Part shown: positions 62,021 to 64,000 of the stretch, piece after piece | How the letters are laid out: the number at the start of each line of letters is the position of its first letter | How positions within the stretch are numbered: position 1 is the first letter of the stretch | Assembly (NCBI RefSeq): GCF_003858635.1 | Contig: NZ_RQJO01000015.1 | Span: forward strand, 372,001-436,000 | DNA from: Larkinella rosea | GTDB taxonomy: Bacteria; Bacteroidota; Bacteroidia; Cytophagales; Spirosomataceae | Length of the DNA stretch: 64,000 bases | Reading direction: 5' to 3' | Translations under genes and position numbers: made by a program | The notes under the pieces: generated by a model | Told to the model about the DNA's origin: nothing | Databases searched by the model: none | Seen by the model: the letters and a program-made list of their open reading frames with translations, nothing else

Positions 62021-62126
62021 TGATAGGAACACAGATTTGACGGATTGAACGGATTTTCACGGATAACTCAGTTTTAATCCGTTGCATCCGTCCAATCGCA
62101 TCGGCGACCCGGCCGCGTTCCTATCA
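62021..62126. repeat. Interspersed inverted repeat between nuoM and the SPFH gene
   Basis: Outer TGATAGGAAC (62021-62030) matches GTTCCTATCA (62117-62126) exactly. Inside, GACGGATTGAACGGAT and ATCCGTTGCATCCGTC match at 14 of 16 positions. The right arm contains CCCGGCCGCG, reminiscent of the GC-rich core seen at 9 and 31 kb. It ends 3 bp from the nuoM stop, so it is the nuo operon terminator in effect. Confidence 0.8.
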
Positions 62127-62128
62127 TT

Positions 62129-63790
62129 TTATTCCACACTAAACCGCTGAATCCATTCTGCGACGGTGGAGTTGGTGAGGTTGAAAAGCAGATTGGGAAA
62201 CAAACCGAGCAGTAGGGCCAAAGCCGCCAGCGGAATCAGCATGAGCCGTTCGCGGGTGTCGAGGTCGGTAAGTTGTCCGGCGGTTTCGGTGCGCGACCAG
62301 AGGGGCCCGAAAAACATACGCTGGAGCGTCCAGAGGAAATACGCAGCCGCCAGAATGATGCCCAGCGTGGCCAGAGCCGTCATCCAGCCGGGTAGCCAGA
62401 GCGACTGAAAACTGCCCATCAGCGTAAACAATTCGCCCACAAAACCGGAAAAACCGGGCAATCCCAGCGAGGCAAAAAACGCAATGGCGGTCAGGGCGGT
62501 GTAGCTCGGCATGGCGCTGGCCAGCCCCCGGTAATTGTCGATGCGCCGGTCGTGGGTGCGGTCGTAGATGACGCCGGTCAGCAAAAACAGCATCGCCGAC
62601 AACACGCCGTGGCTCGCCATTTGATAAACGGCCCCGTTGACACCTTCCGACGTCAGTGACGCAATCCCCAACAGAACAAAACCCATGTGCGATACCGAAG
62701 AATAAGCGATCATTTTCTTGAGATCACTCTGCGCCAGGGCATTAAACCCGCCGTAGACAATCGAGATCACACCCAGACCGGCCAGCAGCAGGGCGTATTC
62801 GGCAGCCCCGTCGGGGAACAAGCCCCAGCCGATTCGCAGAAAACCGTAGCCGCCAATTTTGAGCAAGACGCCCGCCAGCACCACCGAAACCGGCGTTGGA
62901 GCTTCCACGTGAGCATCGGGAAGCCAGGTATGGAACGGCACGACCGGCAATTTGATGGCAAATCCGAGGAAAACACACAGAAACGCCAGCATCCGCGTCG
63001 GAATGCCGAACACAATACGTTCGCCGGTTGGACCCAGAAAGGAGTTGGGCAAATAATTGCTACCGTGGGCCATGTAGCGCAGATCGAACGTATGCACCAG
63101 TTGCTGCGACTGAATTTTGTAATCGGCGAGCAGAAACTGAACCTGTCGGATGATGGTGTCGGTGGCTTCTGACCGGTCGCCGATTAGCCCAATATTAATT
63201 GCCGTTTCAACCGGGTCCATGACTGATAAATACAGACTGATCATCACCAGCAGAATCAAAACCGAACCCGCCAGTGTGTAGAGAAAAAACTTGATGGAGG
63301 CATATTCCCGGCGCGGACCGCCCCATAGACCGATGAGAAAATACATCGGCAGCAGCATGAATTCGAAGAAGAGGAAGAACAGGAAAAAGTCGAGCGCAAT
63401 GAAACAGCCAATGATGGTGGCCGTCAGAAGCAGATACAGAGCGTGGTAGGCTTTTAACCGCTTGTCGATGGTCCAGGACGAGATCGCGCCGACGAGCATG
63501 ACTACGCCCGAGAGCAAAACCATCGGCAGGCTGATGCCGTCGATGCCGACCAGATAATCGATGGAAACCACGCCGAGCGACCCCAGTGGCAGGGTAATCC
63601 AGTCGACGCGTTCGAGAAGTTGGTAGTCGGCCAAAGCCGGATCGAAAGCGAGGTAAATGGCTCCGCAGACCAGCAACTCAAGGCTGCAAACCGCCAGCGT
63701 AATCCACTTATAAACGTTTTTCTGACTGTCTGGTAAAAGAACGACCAACAGCGAACCGAGCAAAGGAATAAAGATGAGTAATGACAGCAT
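62129..63790 (-). CDS. nuoM: NADH-quinone oxidoreductase subunit M
   Basis: NuoM is one of the antiporter-like proton-pumping subunits of respiratory complex I. The 553-residue protein has about 14 membrane helices. Recognisable segments are IDYLVGIDGISLPMVLLSG, FFEFMLLPMYFLIGLWGG, and the half-closed helix region with HTWLPDAHVEAPTPVSVVLAG (Lys and His of the proton path lie here). It starts with an ATG at 63790, 36 bp after the stop of the preceding nuoL. The order L-M is the classical nuo arrangement; nuoN would be expected downstream but the SPFH gene occurs instead, so the operon is interrupted or nuoN lies elsewhere. Confidence 0.97.
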   Translation of the reverse strand: MLSLLIFIPLLGSLLVVLLPDSQKNVYKWITLAVCSLELLVCGAIYLAFDPALADYQLLERVDWITLPLGSLGVVSIDYLVGIDGISLPMVLLSGVVMLVGAISSWTIDKRLKAYHALYLLLTATIIGCFIALDFFLFFLFFEFMLLPMYFLIGLWGGPRREYASIKFFLYTLAGSVLILLVMISLYLSVMDPVETAINIGLIGDRSEATDTIIRQVQFLLADYKIQSQQLVHTFDLRYMAHGSNYLPNSFLGPTGERIVFGIPTRMLAFLCVFLGFAIKLPVVPFHTWLPDAHVEAPTPVSVVLAGVLLKIGGYGFLRIGWGLFPDGAAEYALLLAGLGVISIVYGGFNALAQSDLKKMIAYSSVSHMGFVLLGIASLTSEGVNGAVYQMASHGVLSAMLFLLTGVIYDRTHDRRIDNYRGLASAMPSYTALTAIAFFASLGLPGFSGFVGELFTLMGSFQSLWLPGWMTALATLGIILAAAYFLWTLQRMFFGPLWSRTETAGQLTDLDTRERLMLIPLAALALLLGLFPNLLFNLTNSTVAEWIQRFSVE

Positions 63791-63826
63791 AGCAGGGTGT
63801 CGGCAACAGCAATGGGCTGGTGTGGA

Positions 63827-64000
63827 CTAAATCAAAAACCAAAGAATGACTAACAAACCGACCACCGCACTGGCAATGTACGATTGAACCCGGCCATTTT
63901 GCACCGAACGCGTCAGATTACCCAGTCGGTGGGCGAGCCACGACGCGCCGTTGACCAGGCCATCGACAATGGCGCGATCGACCCAGCTGATCATGTGCGC
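63827..64000 (-). CDS. nuoL: NADH-quinone oxidoreductase subunit L, C-terminal end
   Basis: The last 58 codons of a minus-strand gene that enters from the right border. The residues read DRAIVDGLVNGASWLAHRLG then GRVQSYIASAVVGLLVILWF before a TAG stop, which is the C-terminal amphipathic helix and last membrane helix of NuoL. NuoL is the distal proton-pumping subunit of complex I. It lies immediately upstream of nuoM, as expected. The start is outside the window. Confidence 0.88.
   Translation of the reverse strand, partial: AHMISWVDRAIVDGLVNGASWLAHRLGNLTRSVQNGRVQSYIASAVVGLLVILWFLI

Overview
The window looks like the chromosome of a member of the Bacteroidota, most likely Cytophagales close to Spirosoma/Larkinella. 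The evidence is two SusC/SusD-type nutrient receptor pairs, a FecI-like sigma factor with a FecR-like anti-sigma factor ahead of an STN-containing SusC, a PorZ-like type IX secretion protein, several Cys-type sulfatases, weak Shine-Dalgarno sequences, and a TTG/TAnnTTTG promoter ahead of udk. By eye the coding DNA is roughly half G+C, with one clearly AT-rich stretch at about 24.6-26.1 kb. I saw no tRNA, rRNA, CRISPR array or transposase gene. The genus is inference.

Layout. 1-6.35 kb: a signalling operon (partial histidine kinase, CHASE3 hybrid kinase with three receivers, single receiver, CheR, CheB without receiver). 6.35-11.0 kb: a lipoprotein, a secreted amidohydrolase and an M28 peptidase. 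11.1-14.2 kb: a hydrolase, then a leftward operon of ECF sigma factor, zinc anti-sigma factor, gmk and nadD. 14.2-15.5 kb: a decayed patch with two gene remnants, each carrying an internal deletion. 15.5-20.2 kb: three intact sulfatases in tandem. 20.3-26.1 kb: a D-amino-acylase-like hydrolase, a CbrC-like protein, small exported or membrane proteins, and an AT-rich island with a DUF1275 membrane protein. 26.1-29.1 kb: uvrA with two in-frame low-complexity insertions. 29.2-30.6 kb: MgtC family protein and a small outer membrane protein. 30.7-40.9 kb: sigma factor, FecR, SusC, SusD, FAD oxidoreductase and sialidase-like protein, a regulated uptake locus. 41.5-47.7 kb: SMP-30 protein, then ECF sigma factor, anti-sigma factor, a DUF4097-like protein and three outer membrane proteins. 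47.8-52.2 kb: a second SusC/SusD pair. 52.4-59.7 kb: housekeeping and envelope genes including tdk, porZ and udk. 59.8-64 kb: an HGSNAT-like acyltransferase, an SPFH protein, nuoM and the end of nuoL.

Two genome-scale patterns cut across the genes. First, many intergenic and some genic sites carry inverted repeats of several sequence types. Some supply stop codons or C-termini, one supplies the start and signal peptide of porZ, and one sits in uvrA between 9-bp direct repeats. Second, the heptamer AAAACCG/CGGTTTT is far denser than chance in both orientations and all reading frames, which suggests a genome-wide recognition word of unknown function.
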